Below, piece after piece: positions 18,601-28,056 of a DNA stretch of 64,000 nt; position 1 is the first letter of the stretch, and every line of letters starts with the position of its first letter. The DNA is from Neotamlana laminarinivorans. Lineage in GTDB: Bacteria; Bacteroidota; Bacteroidia; Flavobacteriales; Flavobacteriaceae. The notes beneath the pieces were generated by a model that worked only from the letters and a program-made list of their open reading frames with translations, made no database searches and was not told the DNA's origin. Made by a program: the position numbers and the translations under genes. The stretch lies in assembly GCF_020523925.1 (NCBI RefSeq), contig NZ_JAJAPW010000002.1, positions 558,001-622,000 on the forward strand, written 5' to 3'.

Positions 18601-20138
18601 TTTGATATAAGCTGAGGTCTATCTGAAAGCACCGCTAAAGGTGTATCTATACCCATAGAACCCAGTGCTTCTTTGCCAACAACGGCCATAGGTGTAATTA
18701 CTTCTTGAATGTCTTCGAAGGTGTAATTAAATAAACGTTGTCTTGTTTTTATATCAATAGTTTCAATTGGGCAAGTTTCGTTAGTGTACGGTACATCGCG
18801 TAAATGTAGACGTGTTTTGTCTAACCATTCTTTGTACGGACGTTCTGAAACTATTTTGCTTTTAATTTCTTCGTCGCTAATTATGCGGCCTTCATTCATA
18901 TCAACCAAGAACATTTTTCCTGGTTCTAATCTACCATGTTCTTTAATATCTGATGCTTCAACATCTACAACTCCAACCTCCGAAGACATGATTAGTTTTC
19001 CGCTTTTTGTAACGGTATATCTAGATGGACGTAAGCCATTTCTATCTAATAAAGCACCAATATAATCGCCATCTGTAAACGGTACAGAAGCCGGACCATC
19101 CCAAGGCTCCATGATACAACCATTGTACTCGTAAAATGCTTTGCGGTCTTCAGACATGGTTTTGTGTTTTTCCCATGCTTCAGGAATCATCATCATCATA
19201 ATTTCTGGTAAAGAACGGCCGGTATGGGTTAATAATTCAACAACCATATCCATAGAAGCAGAATCTGACTTTCCTGGTAAAATTATAGGGAAAAGCTTGT
19301 GTATTTGTGGTCCAAAAACATCACTTTTCATTATTTCTTCACGTACACGCATTCTACTTACGTTTCCACGTAAGGTGTTAATTTCACCATTTTGACACAT
19401 AAAACGGAATGGTTGAGCCAATTCCCATGTAGGCATTGTGTTGGTAGAGAAACGTTGGTGTACTAAAGCTAATCTGGTAACAAGGTCTATTTGTTGTAAG
19501 TCTGTATAATAAGGGCCAATATCTTTTGGCATAATTATACCTTTGTAAATTAAAGTTGTAGTTGATAAACTAGGAATGTGGAAATAAGCACTTTCCGATA
19601 TTTTAGACTTTCTAATGGTGTGTTCTGCTATTTTTCTTGCAGCATATAGTTTGGCTTTAAATGTAGCCTCATCAATATCATCGTTTTTCCCAATAAAAAG
19701 TTGTTCTATAATGGGCTCTGAAGCTCTTGCTATTTCACCAAGTTGAGAAGAGTCTACAGGTACTTTTCGCCAACCTAAAATAGAAAGGCCTTGTTGTTTA
19801 ATTTCTTCTTCTAAAATGTTTTTACAAAAGGTATGTTGATTGTCGTTTTGAGGTAAGAATATCATACCCACGGCGTACTCTCTAAAATCAGGTAAACTAA
19901 AGTCGCATACACGTGTAAAATATTCATGCGGAATATCAATTAAAAGACCAGCACCATCGCCGGTTTTTCCATCGGAGCTTACGCCTCCTCTGTGTTGCAG
20001 TTTTACTAGGATTTCTAACGCATCATGTATAATTTGATTTGTTTTTTCTCCCTTTAAATTACATATAAAACCAGCGCCGCAATTTTCGTGTTCAAATTCG
20101 GGCGAATATAGTCCTTGTTTCTCCAGCATAGTCAGCAA
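15615..20138 (-). CDS. gltB: Glutamate synthase large subunit
   Basis: 1507 residues, full length for GltB. The N-terminal Ntn-type glutaminase has its nucleophile at Cys20 (ENCGAGFIC), preceded by a short propeptide that must be removed; an alternative ATG three codons on gives the same mature end. The central domain and the FMN-binding synthase domain (residues ~880-1200) contain [22 protein letters not shown] and DGGTGASPL. The [3Fe-4S] cysteines are in [16 protein letters not shown]. The GXGXG beta-helix repeats close the protein. It transfers the glutamine amide to 2-oxoglutarate. It is first in the gltBD operon, divergent from the porin-amt genes, suggesting joint nitrogen control. Confidence 0.97.
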   Translation of the reverse strand: MLTMLEKQGLYSPEFEHENCGAGFICNLKGEKTNQIIHDALEILVKLQHRGGVSSDGKTGDGAGLLIDIPHEYFTRVCDFSLPDFREYAVGMIFLPQNDNQHTFCKNILEEEIKQQGLSILGWRKVPVDSSQLGEIARASEPIIEQLFIGKNDDIDEATFKAKLYAARKIAEHTIRKSKISESAYFHIPSLSTTTLIYKGIIMPKDIGPYYTDLQQIDLVTRLALVHQRFSTNTMPTWELAQPFRFMCQNGEINTLRGNVSRMRVREEIMKSDVFGPQIHKLFPIILPGKSDSASMDMVVELLTHTGRSLPEIMMMMIPEAWEKHKTMSEDRKAFYEYNGCIMEPWDGPASVPFTDGDYIGALLDRNGLRPSRYTVTKSGKLIMSSEVGVVDVEASDIKEHGRLEPGKMFLVDMNEGRIISDEEIKSKIVSERPYKEWLDKTRLHLRDVPYTNETCPIETIDIKTRQRLFNYTFEDIQEVITPMAVVGKEALGSMGIDTPLAVLSDRPQLISNYFKQLFAQVTNPPLDGIREEIVTDISLNLGKDRNIFSITERQCRKLRIQNPVISNADLEKIRTIDIESFKAETIHMLYPKAQGLNGLEDALDDIIVQVEKALNRGTNIIILSDRGVNQDYAPIPALLACSYVNHQMNRLRKRSYFDIIIESAEPREPHHFATLFGYGASAINPYMVNEIIRMQVKEGFIKGMDEDKAVENFNKAIGKGLLKIMNKIGISTLHSYRGSQIFEIVGFNSAFVEKYFPYTASRIEGIGLYEIEKEINERYKLAYPDNKIDKRLSLNIGGDYRWRRNGERHLFNPTTVSKLQQAVRLSDQASYDVYSKAINEQAENLMTIRGLFEFDNLDPIPIEEVEPWTDIVKRFKTGAMSYGSISREAHENLAIAMNRIGGKSNSGEGGEDRKRFHPDMNGDSRNSAIKQVASGRFGVTSHYLTNAREIQIKMAQGAKPGEGGQLPGEKVLPWIASARNSTPFVGLISPPPHHDIYSIEDLAQLIYDLKNANRDARINVKLVSEVGVGTIAAGVSKAKADVVLISGYDGGTGASPLTSLKHAGLPWELGLSEAQQTLVLNDLRSRIVVECDGQLKTGRDVAIAALLGAEEFGFATAPLVASGCIMMRKCHLNTCPVGIATQDKELRKNFKGTPEHVINFFYYIAEELRGIMAQLGFRTVDEMVGQTHKINANRAIKHYKAKGLDLSSILYRPAAYKHMTIKNTEKQDHELENVLDFTILKDSHRALYRKEKMTLQYPIRNTNRTVGAIVSNEISKIYGHLGLPEDTLNINFKGSAGQSFGAFGAHGLTFTLEGDTNDYLGKGLSGAKLIIKKPTEADFIAAENIIVGNVCLFGAVHGQAYINGIAGERFAVRNSGATAVVEGVGDHCCEYMTGGKVIVLGKTGRNFAAGMSGGMAFVYDPDNKFVNGLCNTETIEFEEVLGEDARELKSLIEKHVLYTDSNRGKEILENWSSTLTNFVKIMPTEYKKALKRLETEEEMFEELEIA

Positions 20139-20148
20139 ATTTTGGATT

Positions 20149-20182
20149 AAAAAATAGAGTTGAATAGCTAAGATAGTTACAA
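20149..20182 (-). promoter_or_regulatory. Candidate gltB promoter
   Basis: On the minus strand, TTG at 20182-20180 is followed 23 bases later by TATTTTTT (7 of 8 with TAnnTTTG) at 20156-20149. The start codon follows within about 10 bases, so the leader would be very short. Confidence 0.4.
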
Positions 20183-20198
20183 GAACTTAAATTACAAT

Positions 20199-20207
20199 AA
20201 TAGGGGT
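20199..20207. promoter_or_regulatory. AATAGGGGT element 1 (gltB side)
   Basis: AATAGGGGT just upstream of the candidate gltB promoter. It matches the element at 20456-20464 exactly and, in the other orientation, 20497-20505 with one change. Confidence 0.4.
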
Positions 20208-20444
20208 TTCATTATTTCGATTTTTAATGCGAAGTGAAGTTAAAAATAATTATATGTTAATATATAAGGTGTTTTTTGCTAAATATTCAATCACGATTTT
20301 ATTAAAAATAAATAGGTATAAGTGTTATTATGATAAAAAACCAATAATTAAATAGTTATTATGATAGATTTTTTTGCGAAAAATTAGCAAAAACTCAATT
20401 TAGGCGTTTGTTAAAAAATCAAAAAATCAAAAAATTTCCAAAAT

Positions 20445-20464
20445 ACCTCTAAAAAAATAGGGGT
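20445..20464. promoter_or_regulatory. Imperfect palindrome ACCTCTA-A6-TAGGGGT
   Basis: A 7-6-7 inverted repeat with one mismatch between arms, in front of the porin-amt promoter. Together with 20497-20518 it is a candidate nitrogen-regulator operator. Confidence 0.45.
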
Positions 20465-20476
20465 AAAATTAGAATA

Positions 20477-20518
20477 TTGACAAAAGTGGGTGAAATAGCC
20501 CTATTTTTTATGGGGGTT
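20477..20518 (+). promoter_or_regulatory. Candidate porin-amt promoter overlapped by an operator-like element
   Basis: TTG (20477-20479) and TATTTTTT (20502-20509) are 22 bases apart. The -7 box lies within AGCCCTATTTTTTATGGGGG (20497-20516), which resembles the inverted form of the 20445-20464 palindrome, so a bound regulator would cover the -7 box. Confidence 0.4.
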
Positions 20519-20583
20519 ATAACTTTTTAACATAGATTTACTTCACTCTTAAGAAAAAATTAACTAAAAATTTAAAACTAAAA

Positions 20584-21618
20584 ATGAAAACAATTATGAA
20601 AAAAATTTTAACACTTTCGTTGCTTTTTGTAGCGGCTTTAGGATTTGCACAGGAAGAGGAAACCCCATCATTTACAATTTCTGGTAGTGTTGATGCTTAT
20701 TACAGAGCGAATATAACTGCTCCAAATGATGAAAACGCAATAGCACCGGGTTCTTCATTTGCTAATTTACCGGGTTTTGCTTTAGGTATGGCTAATGTTG
20801 TATTTGGCTACGAAGGTGAGAAAGCAGGTTTCGTTGCAGATCTTGTATTTGGCCCAAGAGGTACAGATGCTATTTTTGCTTCTCCAATGTATTCTGCAAC
20901 TGGTAATATTGTAAATCAATTGTATGCGTATTGGAATGTTAGTGAATCTGTAACTTTAACTATGGGTAATTTTAATACCTTTTTAGGTTACGAAGTTATT
21001 TCTCCATCAGCTAACTTTAACTACAGTACTTCTTATTTATTTTCTTACGGACCTTTTAGTCATACTGGTTTAAAAGCAGATTTTGCTTTATCTGAAGATT
21101 TTAGTTTAATGTTAGGTGTGTTTAACGATACAGATTTAACTGAATTTAACCCAACCGGAGATTATGCTTTTGGTGCACAATTAGGATATTCAGGTCAGTA
21201 TTTAAACTTCTTGTTAGACCCTTCTTTTACAGAAATAGATTTTACAGGTGGGTTTGATTTATCTGATGATTTCTATTTAGGTATTAACGCTGCTTATTTA
21301 TCTGTTGAAGATGATGGTGGTACTTTTATGGGAGCTGCTTTATATCCACAATATGCTATGTCTGATTCTTTTTCATTAGGTTTAAGAGGTGAGTACTTCG
21401 CAGAAACTGATTATTTTGGAGCTATCGGAGCAAGTGATGCTGATGGTGATGCATCTGTTATAGCACTTACATTAACTGGTAGTTATTCAGTTGATAATTT
21501 AACAATCAAGCCAGAACTTAGATTAGATTCTGCTAGTGAGGAGGCTTTTATTGATAATGACTTAGCTGGATCTAAGAGCTTAGGTTCGTTTGTCTTAGCT
21601 GCAATTTATTCTTTCTAA
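20584..21618 (+). CDS. Outer-membrane porin, BBP2-like
   Basis: 344 residues. Two possible ATGs (20584 and 20596) both give a good signal peptide, cleaved near GFAQ-EEE. The mature part is a continuous series of amphipathic beta strands, ends in a Phe (AAIYSF) as outer-membrane barrels do, and resembles the putative beta-barrel porin-2 family. It lies 94 bases upstream of an ammonium transporter gene with only a weak hairpin between them, so they are probably co-transcribed. A role in moving ammonium or small nitrogen compounds across the outer membrane is an inference from context. Confidence 0.85.
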   Translation: MKTIMKKILTLSLLFVAALGFAQEEETPSFTISGSVDAYYRANITAPNDENAIAPGSSFANLPGFALGMANVVFGYEGEKAGFVADLVFGPRGTDAIFASPMYSATGNIVNQLYAYWNVSESVTLTMGNFNTFLGYEVISPSANFNYSTSYLFSYGPFSHTGLKADFALSEDFSLMLGVFNDTDLTEFNPTGDYAFGAQLGYSGQYLNFLLDPSFTEIDFTGGFDLSDDFYLGINAAYLSVEDDGGTFMGAALYPQYAMSDSFSLGLRGEYFAETDYFGAIGASDADGDASVIALTLTGSYSVDNLTIKPELRLDSASEEAFIDNDLAGSKSLGSFVLAAIYSF

Positions 21619-21636
21619 CTCAAACATATTTAAAAT

Positions 21637-21665
21637 CCATGCCCGTTTTTACAGACGGGTTATGG
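21637..21665 (+). other. Hairpin between porin and amt genes
   Basis: CCATGCCCGT pairs imperfectly with ACGGGTTATGG, and no T run follows. It may attenuate or stabilise transcript ends rather than terminate fully. Confidence 0.45.
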
Positions 21666-21712
21666 TGTTTAAAAGACTAACAAATTTTTACTAACCATTA
21701 AATAAATAAATT

Positions 21713-22978
21713 ATGTCAATGTTAAACATTCTTTTACTTTTTCAAGATACCGCTGCTGTAGAAGGCGATATGGGTATGCTTTGGATGTTACTATCCGGTA
21801 TTCTTGTTTTCTTTATGCAAGCTGGTTTTACACTTGTTGAATCTGGTATGACGCGTTCTAAAAACGCCGTTAATATCGCTATGAAAAACTTTCTAGATAT
21901 TTGTGTAGGTTCAATAACTTTCTGGCTTGTAGGTTACTCTTTAATGTACGGAGAAACTTCAAACGGTTGGTTCTTCTGGGGAGGGTTCATGCAAGGTGAA
22001 GGTGCCGATTTATTCTTCCAAACTATGTTCGCTGCAACAGCTGCAACTATTGTATCTGGTGCTATAGCTGGTAGAACTAAATATACTACGTATATTATTT
22101 TCTCTTTATTAATGACGGCTGTTATTTATCCAATCTCTGGTGGATGGCAATGGCAAGGAGACGGTTGGTTAACTAACTTAGGTTTTATTGACTTCGCAGG
22201 TTCTTCTATTGTACACTCTGTTGGTGGATGGGCTGCATTAGTAGCAGCATTTATGGTAGGTCCTCGTATTGGAAAATATGTAGATGGTAAAGTTTTACCT
22301 ATTCCTGGTCACAACCAAATATTAGCAACTTTAGGTGTTTTTATTCTTTGGTTAGGATGGTTTGGTTTTAACGGTGGTTCTCAATTAGCTTGGGGTGGCG
22401 ATGATGCTACAGGAGCTTCAACTGTTGTTTTAATTACAAATTTAGCTGCTGCTGCTGGTGGTTTAGGTGCTTTAATTACTACATGGATTTGGTACGGTAA
22501 ACCAAACTTAGCACAATCTTTAAATGGTGCTTTAGCTGGTTTAGTTAGTATTACTGCTGGTTGTGGTAACATGACTGCTACAGGTGCTTTACTAGCTGGT
22601 TTAATTGGAGGTATTATTGTTGTATTCTCAATAGAATTTATCGAGAAAAAACTTAAAATAGACGATGCTATTGGTGCGGTTTCTGTACATGGTGTATGTG
22701 GTGCATGGGGTACTTTAGTAATTGGTCTTTGGGGTGTAGATGGCGATACTGGTATTGGTTTATTCAATGGTGGTGGTGCTGCTCAATTAGGCGCTCAAGC
22801 CATCGGAGTTTTAGCTTATGCTGTATGGGCAATTCTTTTATCTGCAATTGTACTAGGTATCTTAAAAGCTACTTTAGGTTTACGTGTTACTGAAGAAGAA
22901 GAAATTAAAGGTCTTGATATTTCCGAGCATGGTTCTATAGCTTATCCAGGAAAAAGAGTTCGTGAATTCGAAGAATAG
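21713..22978 (+). CDS. amtB: Ammonium transporter 1
   Basis: 421 residues with about 11 membrane helices, the normal Amt size. It has the conserved DFAGSS segment (external ammonium site Asp), the first pore His in VHSVGGW and the second in SVHGVCGAWG. It conducts ammonium/ammonia across the inner membrane as a trimer. It sits between the porin gene and a PII gene, the usual Amt-PII arrangement, but a strong terminator separates it from glnB. The N-terminus (MSMLNILLLFQDTAA) is a short hydrophobic lead without a clear cleavage site. Confidence 0.96.
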   Translation: MSMLNILLLFQDTAAVEGDMGMLWMLLSGILVFFMQAGFTLVESGMTRSKNAVNIAMKNFLDICVGSITFWLVGYSLMYGETSNGWFFWGGFMQGEGADLFFQTMFAATAATIVSGAIAGRTKYTTYIIFSLLMTAVIYPISGGWQWQGDGWLTNLGFIDFAGSSIVHSVGGWAALVAAFMVGPRIGKYVDGKVLPIPGHNQILATLGVFILWLGWFGFNGGSQLAWGGDDATGASTVVLITNLAAAAGGLGALITTWIWYGKPNLAQSLNGALAGLVSITAGCGNMTATGALLAGLIGGIIVVFSIEFIEKKLKIDDAIGAVSVHGVCGAWGTLVIGLWGVDGDTGIGLFNGGGAAQLGAQAIGVLAYAVWAILLSAIVLGILKATLGLRVTEEEEIKGLDISEHGSIAYPGKRVREFEE

Positions 22979-23007
22979 TAGAAATACTTCTTTTAAATAT
23001 TTTATAC

Positions 23008-23040
23008 AAAAAGATGTCTTATTTTAAGACATCTTTTTTA
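23008..23040 (+). terminator. Intrinsic terminator after amt 1
   Basis: AAAAAGATGTCTTA pairs with TAAGACATCTTTTT around a three-base loop, then T residues. It separates the porin-amt unit from glnB-amt 2. Confidence 0.88.
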
Positions 23041-23045
23041 TTTTG

Positions 23046-23090
23046 TATGATTTTTTCAGAAATCCGCATCTGTGCTCTATGATTTTTTCA
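23046..23090 (+). promoter_or_regulatory. Direct repeat TATGATTTTTTCA x2 upstream of glnB
   Basis: Identical 13-base copies at 23046-23058 and 23078-23090. Their starts are 32 bases apart, about three helical turns, in the 106-base glnB promoter region. Candidate activator or repressor sites. Confidence 0.5.
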
Positions 23091-23146
23091 AACATCATAT
23101 TTATTAAATAAATTGATTGGCTAAATAAAATATTTAATAAACTATT

Positions 23147-23485
23147 ATGAAAAAAATTGAAGCAATTATTCGAAAATCTAAATATCGGGAGGTTAAAGAA
23201 GCCTTGCATGATGTTGGTGTAAATTTCTTTTCTTACTGGGATGTAACAGGTTTAGGTAACGAAAAAGAAGGCCATGTTTATCGTGGAGTGTCTTATAGTA
23301 CTAGCGACATACAAAGACGTTATTTATCCATTGTTGTAAATGATGATTTTGCCGAAGTAGCAATTCAAGCTATTTTAAATTCTGGAGCAACAGGAGAAGT
23401 AGGAGATGGAAAGATTTTTGTTTCGCAAATAGATGAATGTTATAGAATTAGAACCGGAGAAAAAGGCGGTGATACATTAAAATAA
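23147..23485 (+). CDS. glnB: PII family nitrogen regulatory protein
   Basis: 112 residues. The fold signatures are clear: MKKIEAIIRKSK at the start, the B-loop TGEVGDGKIFV and the C-loop YRIRTGEKGG, which form the ATP site. The T-loop is one residue shorter than in Escherichia coli GlnB and has Tyr50 at the position of the modified Tyr51. By my alignment, Gln39 and Lys58, which contact 2-oxoglutarate in classical PII, are Glu39 and Arg57 here. It should bind and gate one or both Amt channels and report nitrogen status. It is 24 bases upstream of amt 2 in one transcript. Uridylylation cannot be judged because no glnD is in view. Confidence 0.93.
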   Translation: MKKIEAIIRKSKYREVKEALHDVGVNFFSYWDVTGLGNEKEGHVYRGVSYSTSDIQRRYLSIVVNDDFAEVAIQAILNSGATGEVGDGKIFVSQIDECYRIRTGEKGGDTLK

Positions 23486-23509
23486 ACAACTAAAACTAAT
23501 TAACTAAAA

Positions 23510-24757
23510 ATGGAAATATTTACAACAAATAACGTATGGATGATGATCTGTACAGCTTTAGTGTTTTTCATGCATATGGGTTTTGCGTTACTTGAAATTG
23601 GTTTAACCCGACAAAAAAACACTATCAATATACTTTTTAAAAACATATTTATTATTACTGTAGGTTTGCTATTGTATTGCCTTGTTGGTTTTAATTTAAT
23701 GTATCCAGGAGAATTTAATGGCTTTATTGGTTTTGCAGGTTTTGGGTTAGATGCCCCATTAACAACAGAAGGTGCTTTAGATTTAACATATAACGAAGGC
23801 TTTACTTATTGGACAGATTTCTTATTTCAAGGTATGTTTGCAGCCACAGCAGCAACTATTGTTTCTGGGGCAGTTGCCGAACGTATGAAAATAGTACCAT
23901 TTATGATATTTACTTTAATATATGTAGGTTTAGTTTACCCAATTGTTGGATCATGGCAATGGGGCGGCGGTTTCTTATCTACTTATACAATTGGAGAAAC
24001 CGAAGGTTTTTACGATTTTGCAGGTTCTACCTTAGTGCATTCTGTTGGTGGTTGGGCAGCAGTTATTGCTGTTTGGCTTTTAGGTGCCAGAATTGGTAAA
24101 TTTAATAAGTTTGGTAAGCCTGAAGCTATACCTGGTCATAATATTCCTTTAGCAACTGGAGGTGTTTTAATTTTATGGTTAGGTTGGTTTGGTTTTAATG
24201 GGGGTTCTGTGCTTTCTGCAAACCCAGAACTAACATCTTTAGTGTTAGTAACAACCTGTTTAGCTGCCGCTGCTGGTGGGGTTGTTTCAATGTTGGTGTC
24301 AACAGTTATGTTTAAAAACTTAGATTTAACCATGTTTTTAAATGGTATTTTAGGAGGTTTAGTAGGTATTACAGCTGGAGCAGACCAAATGAGTCCTACA
24401 GATGCTATATTAATTGGTGCTATTGCAGGGGCTCTAATTGTTTTTGCAGTGAGTTTAATTGATAAGATTAAATTAGATGATCCGGTTGGTGCTATTGCAG
24501 TGCATTTAGCTTGTGGAATCTGGGGAACATTAGCCGTAGGTGTTTTTGGTGCTAAAGCAGGTGTAGATCAATTTTTAATTCAGTTGGTAGGTGTTGGGGC
24601 CTATGCTGTATTTTGTGTTGTGAGTGCTTTTATAATAATTTTTGCATTAAAGAAAACTATGGGTATCAGAGTTTCTGAAAGAGAAGAAGTTGAAGGTTTA
24701 GATGCCCATGAGCACGGTATGGATGCTTATTCAGATTTTAGATTGAATGAGCATTAA
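23510..24757 (+). CDS. amt: Ammonium transporter 2
   Basis: 415 residues with 11 predicted helices. Pore histidines lie in VHSVGGW and AVHLACGIWG, and the Asp of DFAGST is present. It differs markedly from Amt 1: the loop after helix 2 is longer (FNGFIGFAGFGLDAPL) and the VAERMKIVPF stretch replaces IAGRTKYTTY, so this is an old paralog and not a recent duplication. It is co-transcribed with glnB upstream. Having two Amts may allow high- and low-affinity uptake; that is an inference. Confidence 0.96.
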   Translation: MEIFTTNNVWMMICTALVFFMHMGFALLEIGLTRQKNTINILFKNIFIITVGLLLYCLVGFNLMYPGEFNGFIGFAGFGLDAPLTTEGALDLTYNEGFTYWTDFLFQGMFAATAATIVSGAVAERMKIVPFMIFTLIYVGLVYPIVGSWQWGGGFLSTYTIGETEGFYDFAGSTLVHSVGGWAAVIAVWLLGARIGKFNKFGKPEAIPGHNIPLATGGVLILWLGWFGFNGGSVLSANPELTSLVLVTTCLAAAAGGVVSMLVSTVMFKNLDLTMFLNGILGGLVGITAGADQMSPTDAILIGAIAGALIVFAVSLIDKIKLDDPVGAIAVHLACGIWGTLAVGVFGAKAGVDQFLIQLVGVGAYAVFCVVSAFIIIFALKKTMGIRVSEREEVEGLDAHEHGMDAYSDFRLNEH

Positions 24758-24799
24758 TTAAAAGTGTTATTTATTTTTTTTGATTAACTAAATAAAAAC

Positions 24800-24836
24800 A
24801 AAAAGGGTGTAAATTTTAAACTTACACCCTTTTTTA
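24800..24836. terminator. Bidirectional intrinsic terminator
   Basis: AAAAAGGGTGTAA pairs with TTACACCCTTTTT, between the convergent amt 2 and ppc genes. Confidence 0.88.
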
Positions 24837-24850
24837 ATTTGTTATAAATT

Positions 24851-27439
24851 TTAAGCAGAGTTTCTGCTGGCATTTATGTTTCCAAATAATGATCGTGTTA
24901 CTATTTTTTCGAATACTTTACGTTCTTCATCATCGGCAGGAACACCTTGTCTGTCAAAATTTTGAATCTTTTTAAGCGCATATTGCTGAATGGTTAATAG
25001 TGGCAATACAATAGATTCTCTTACCTGAATTGAAGCTTTTCCAGCTGGTTCGTTCTCCATTAATTCGCTATAACCTGTTAGTTTTAACAATAGGCGTTTA
25101 GTAATTAAATATTCTTCGTGAATTATATTCCAGAAAGCTCCAAATTCTTCGTCTTTAGACATGTATTTGGTTAAGTCGAAGAATGATTTAGTTAAAGACA
25201 TCATACTGTTTTCTAACAATGTTTTAAAGAATTTAGAGTTTTTATAAAGCTGTTCTACTTTATGGAATTCTCCATTATCTTCATATTTCTTTAATGCTGT
25301 ACCAACACCATAAAAACCAGGAACGTTTTGCTTTAACTGGCTCCATGAACCTACAAAAGGAATGGCTCTTAAATCTGAAAATATTAGTTTGTCAGATTTT
25401 CCACGTTTTGATGGTCTACTTCCAATATTTGTTTTTGCATAATACTTTAAAGTACTCATGCGTTCTAAATAAGGAATAAACATGGGGTGGCTTTTAAAGT
25501 TTTTATATGTTTGATAACTGGTTTCAGCTAAATCGTCCATAACTAAAGTGTCTTCTTCAGATAAATTGTTGCCACCTCCAATTCTGTTTTTAATACCAGA
25601 ACTTATTAATTGTTCTAGGTTGTATCGTGAAGAATCTAGAGTACCAAAGTTAGAGCTAATGGTTTGCCCTTGTATGGTAATTTGTACTTCTTTGTCTTCA
25701 ATTGTTGGGCCTAAAGACGAGTAGAAGTTATGTGTTTTACCGCCGCCACGTGCTGGTGGTCCGCCACGTCCATCAAAGAAAATTGCAGTAATATCGTATT
25801 TTCTGGACATTTCTGTTAATAGTTGTTTGGCTTTGTATATACCCCAGTTTGCCATTAGGTAACCACCATCTTTAGTTCCGTCTGAGAAACCTAGCATTAT
25901 GGTTTGTTTGCTACCGCGCGCTCTTAAATGCGCCATATAGGCTTCGTTAGTGTATAATTGTTCCATAACACTTGGTGCATTTTCAAGGTCTGGAATAGTT
26001 TCAAAAAGAGGAGCTACATCTACTGTTAATTCATCTTTAAAGCCAACCATTTTTAGCATTGCAAATAATTGCATAACGTTTAGTGCAGTTTGGTTGTTAC
26101 TAATTATGTAACGGTTTGCACCGCGTTCGCCATTGGTTTGTTGTATGTTTTTAATGATTGAAATGGTTTTTAATGTATTGCGTACCATTTCATCTTCAAA
26201 AGCATCTAGGTCGTGTACATCGTCGTTTGCTTTTGAAAGGATTTCAATTTGTTCTGCTTCGGTTAAATCGTGATAGTTATCTGGGAAAGATGAGTTTCCT
26301 TTTTCTATTAAATGATCGATTACTGTGGTGAATACCGAGTGGTGAATACGGCTATCTTGACGAATATCAAGCGTTGCAAAATGGTATCCAAATAAATGTA
26401 CACGGTTAATTAAATCGTTTATTTCGTTAACGTATAACGATTGGTGTTCGTTTACAACAATATCTCTAATGCTTAATAATTCTCGTATAAATTCTTTTGC
26501 AGTTAGGGTTTCGCTTGTAATTTGATTTATACTATAATTGTACATTATAGTTTCTAATTTAATTACGCGTTCTTCTACACCTCTAAACGTTAATTTGCGC
26601 CTTAAATCTTTAAGATCTGTATAGTATTTTTTTAATATAGATTGTTTTAGTTTAGCAGCAACTTTTAGTGTAGTATCTGGTTTTACAAATGGGTTTCCAT
26701 CACGGTCACCACCTGGCCAAAAACCAATATTTATAATTTCGTTATGCCTTTTACTATCGTCGTAAATATTTTGTTGTATGTAGTTGTAAATATCTCCAAA
26801 CGATTTGTAAAATACATTTTCTAGATACCAAATTAAGCTTTTGGCTTCTTCGTATGGCGAAGGCTTAGATCGTTTAAAAAATGGTGTTTTACCTAATTGG
26901 CCAAATAATGTATTTATTTTATTTAAATCGTTTTCTTTTATAGCTTCTGTTAAGCTTGTAATAATACCTAGTACAGAGCCTGGATAAAATTGTGTAGGGT
27001 GCGCTGTTAAAACAATACGCACTTTAAATTCATCTAGATATTCTTTAAGTTCTTCTAATTTGTTTTCTGAGGTTGCATTTTCTTTAAGGTTTCTTATGGT
27101 ACCAATACCTTCCATATTATTTATTATGGGGAAGGCTGCGTCTTCAATAGCATCAAAAAGTACAACTTGACGTTCTATGTATTGGATAAACCTAAATAAC
27201 AGATTAATTTGGCTTTCCTCACTACGACGCGCTTGATATTTTTTAAAAAACGTATCTACTATAGTTGTGGGATCATCACCTTGCTTAAAGCCTTTTTCAC
27301 AGGTTTCATGAAATAGAGGCAGTAAAACACCGGTTTTGGTAACAGCATCAAAAGGTAATGTCATGAATATACTGTTGTATATTTGGTATTTAGACAATAC
27401 GTTCTGGTTGAATCGTGTTAATTTTGGTTCTACGGACAT
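24851..27439 (-). CDS. ppc: Phosphoenolpyruvate carboxylase
   Basis: 862 residues. Catalytic signatures are intact: TAHPTQ with the key His, WPGGDRDGNP, MLGFSDGTKDGGY and the glycine-rich FDGRGGPPARGGG loop. The C-terminus (NINASRNSA) is close to the usual NxxAxxxRNTG end, so the protein is complete. It makes oxaloacetate from PEP and bicarbonate, refilling the TCA cycle. Lying tail-to-tail with the amt/PII genes and near gltBD, it would supply carbon skeletons for ammonium assimilation. It has its own promoter region (27440-28056). Confidence 0.95.
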   Translation of the reverse strand: MSVEPKLTRFNQNVLSKYQIYNSIFMTLPFDAVTKTGVLLPLFHETCEKGFKQGDDPTTIVDTFFKKYQARRSEESQINLLFRFIQYIERQVVLFDAIEDAAFPIINNMEGIGTIRNLKENATSENKLEELKEYLDEFKVRIVLTAHPTQFYPGSVLGIITSLTEAIKENDLNKINTLFGQLGKTPFFKRSKPSPYEEAKSLIWYLENVFYKSFGDIYNYIQQNIYDDSKRHNEIINIGFWPGGDRDGNPFVKPDTTLKVAAKLKQSILKKYYTDLKDLRRKLTFRGVEERVIKLETIMYNYSINQITSETLTAKEFIRELLSIRDIVVNEHQSLYVNEINDLINRVHLFGYHFATLDIRQDSRIHHSVFTTVIDHLIEKGNSSFPDNYHDLTEAEQIEILSKANDDVHDLDAFEDEMVRNTLKTISIIKNIQQTNGERGANRYIISNNQTALNVMQLFAMLKMVGFKDELTVDVAPLFETIPDLENAPSVMEQLYTNEAYMAHLRARGSKQTIMLGFSDGTKDGGYLMANWGIYKAKQLLTEMSRKYDITAIFFDGRGGPPARGGGKTHNFYSSLGPTIEDKEVQITIQGQTISSNFGTLDSSRYNLEQLISSGIKNRIGGGNNLSEEDTLVMDDLAETSYQTYKNFKSHPMFIPYLERMSTLKYYAKTNIGSRPSKRGKSDKLIFSDLRAIPFVGSWSQLKQNVPGFYGVGTALKKYEDNGEFHKVEQLYKNSKFFKTLLENSMMSLTKSFFDLTKYMSKDEEFGAFWNIIHEEYLITKRLLLKLTGYSELMENEPAGKASIQVRESIVLPLLTIQQYALKKIQNFDRQGVPADDEERKVFEKIVTRSLFGNINASRNSA

Positions 27440-28056
27440 ATATTAGTTTTTCTATTTAAATTTCTCTATAAAAATACTAAAGGTTTGGTGAAACGTAAAA
27501 GGTTATCGGTATTTTATTCATTTTTTCACAAATGGTAAATTATTTTCACAAACTGTTAAAAATATAACAAACAATTTTGTGGTTTGCCTAATAATTTTTA
27601 GTGCTAATTTGAAATTAGTAATGTAAAATGTTAAAATTTAGTAGTGTTTTAGCGTTAAACCATTTATAATTTATTTACGCTATTTTAAGGTTCTGGCTTT
27701 ACAATTGTAATGTGGATGTTTAAACAAAAGCTTCGTTTTACTGTTCAGGTTAAGCAGTAAATTAATGGTTTCTTCATCACTTTATAGGTGAGTGTTAATT
27801 TGATGAACATCGTTAGTAGGTAAGTCAAGTTTAAATATTATAGATGGATGTTTTATTGTTTTTAACTTATGAAAATTTTATAGCCACCTTTAAAAGTAAT
27901 GGCCTTAGTTTGGCTTAATTAATAACCTTTGTTGAAGGTAGAGCAGTTAATAAACATTATTATTTTTATACTATTATAACTACGCTAACTTATAGGTGTA
28001 GTAGAGTAGATTTAAACTTATATTTAACGAATGGAAAATCCTTATATGTAAATGAT
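27440..28056. other. 617-base gap without a recognised gene
   Basis: It contains the start region of ppc and the downstream side of tyrS. Both strands carry only very short frames (a 14-codon one from 27717 is the clearest, and I do not believe it). A direct repeat of TTTTCACAAA (27523-27532 and 27543-27552, 20-base period) lies upstream of ppc. No terminator hairpin is evident after tyrS. No tRNA-like fold is seen. Confidence 0.6.

Larger units (their letters stand above)
20139..20583. promoter_or_regulatory. Divergent gltB / porin-amt control region
   Basis: A 445-base gap with no gene. It holds candidate promoters for both sides and three AATAGGGGT-type elements. It also contains an A-rich stretch with repeated TCAAAAAA units near 20418-20437. 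Confidence 0.6.

Noticed and set aside
20411-20440. Repeated TCAAAAAA units that look like a microsatellite or array
   Set aside because: Only two to three short units in A-rich promoter DNA. It is not a CRISPR array and there are no spacers.
22381-22767. 128-codon minus-strand frame inside amt 1
   Set aside because: It is a shadow of the transporter gene with Pro/Thr/Ala-rich composition and no recognisable domain.
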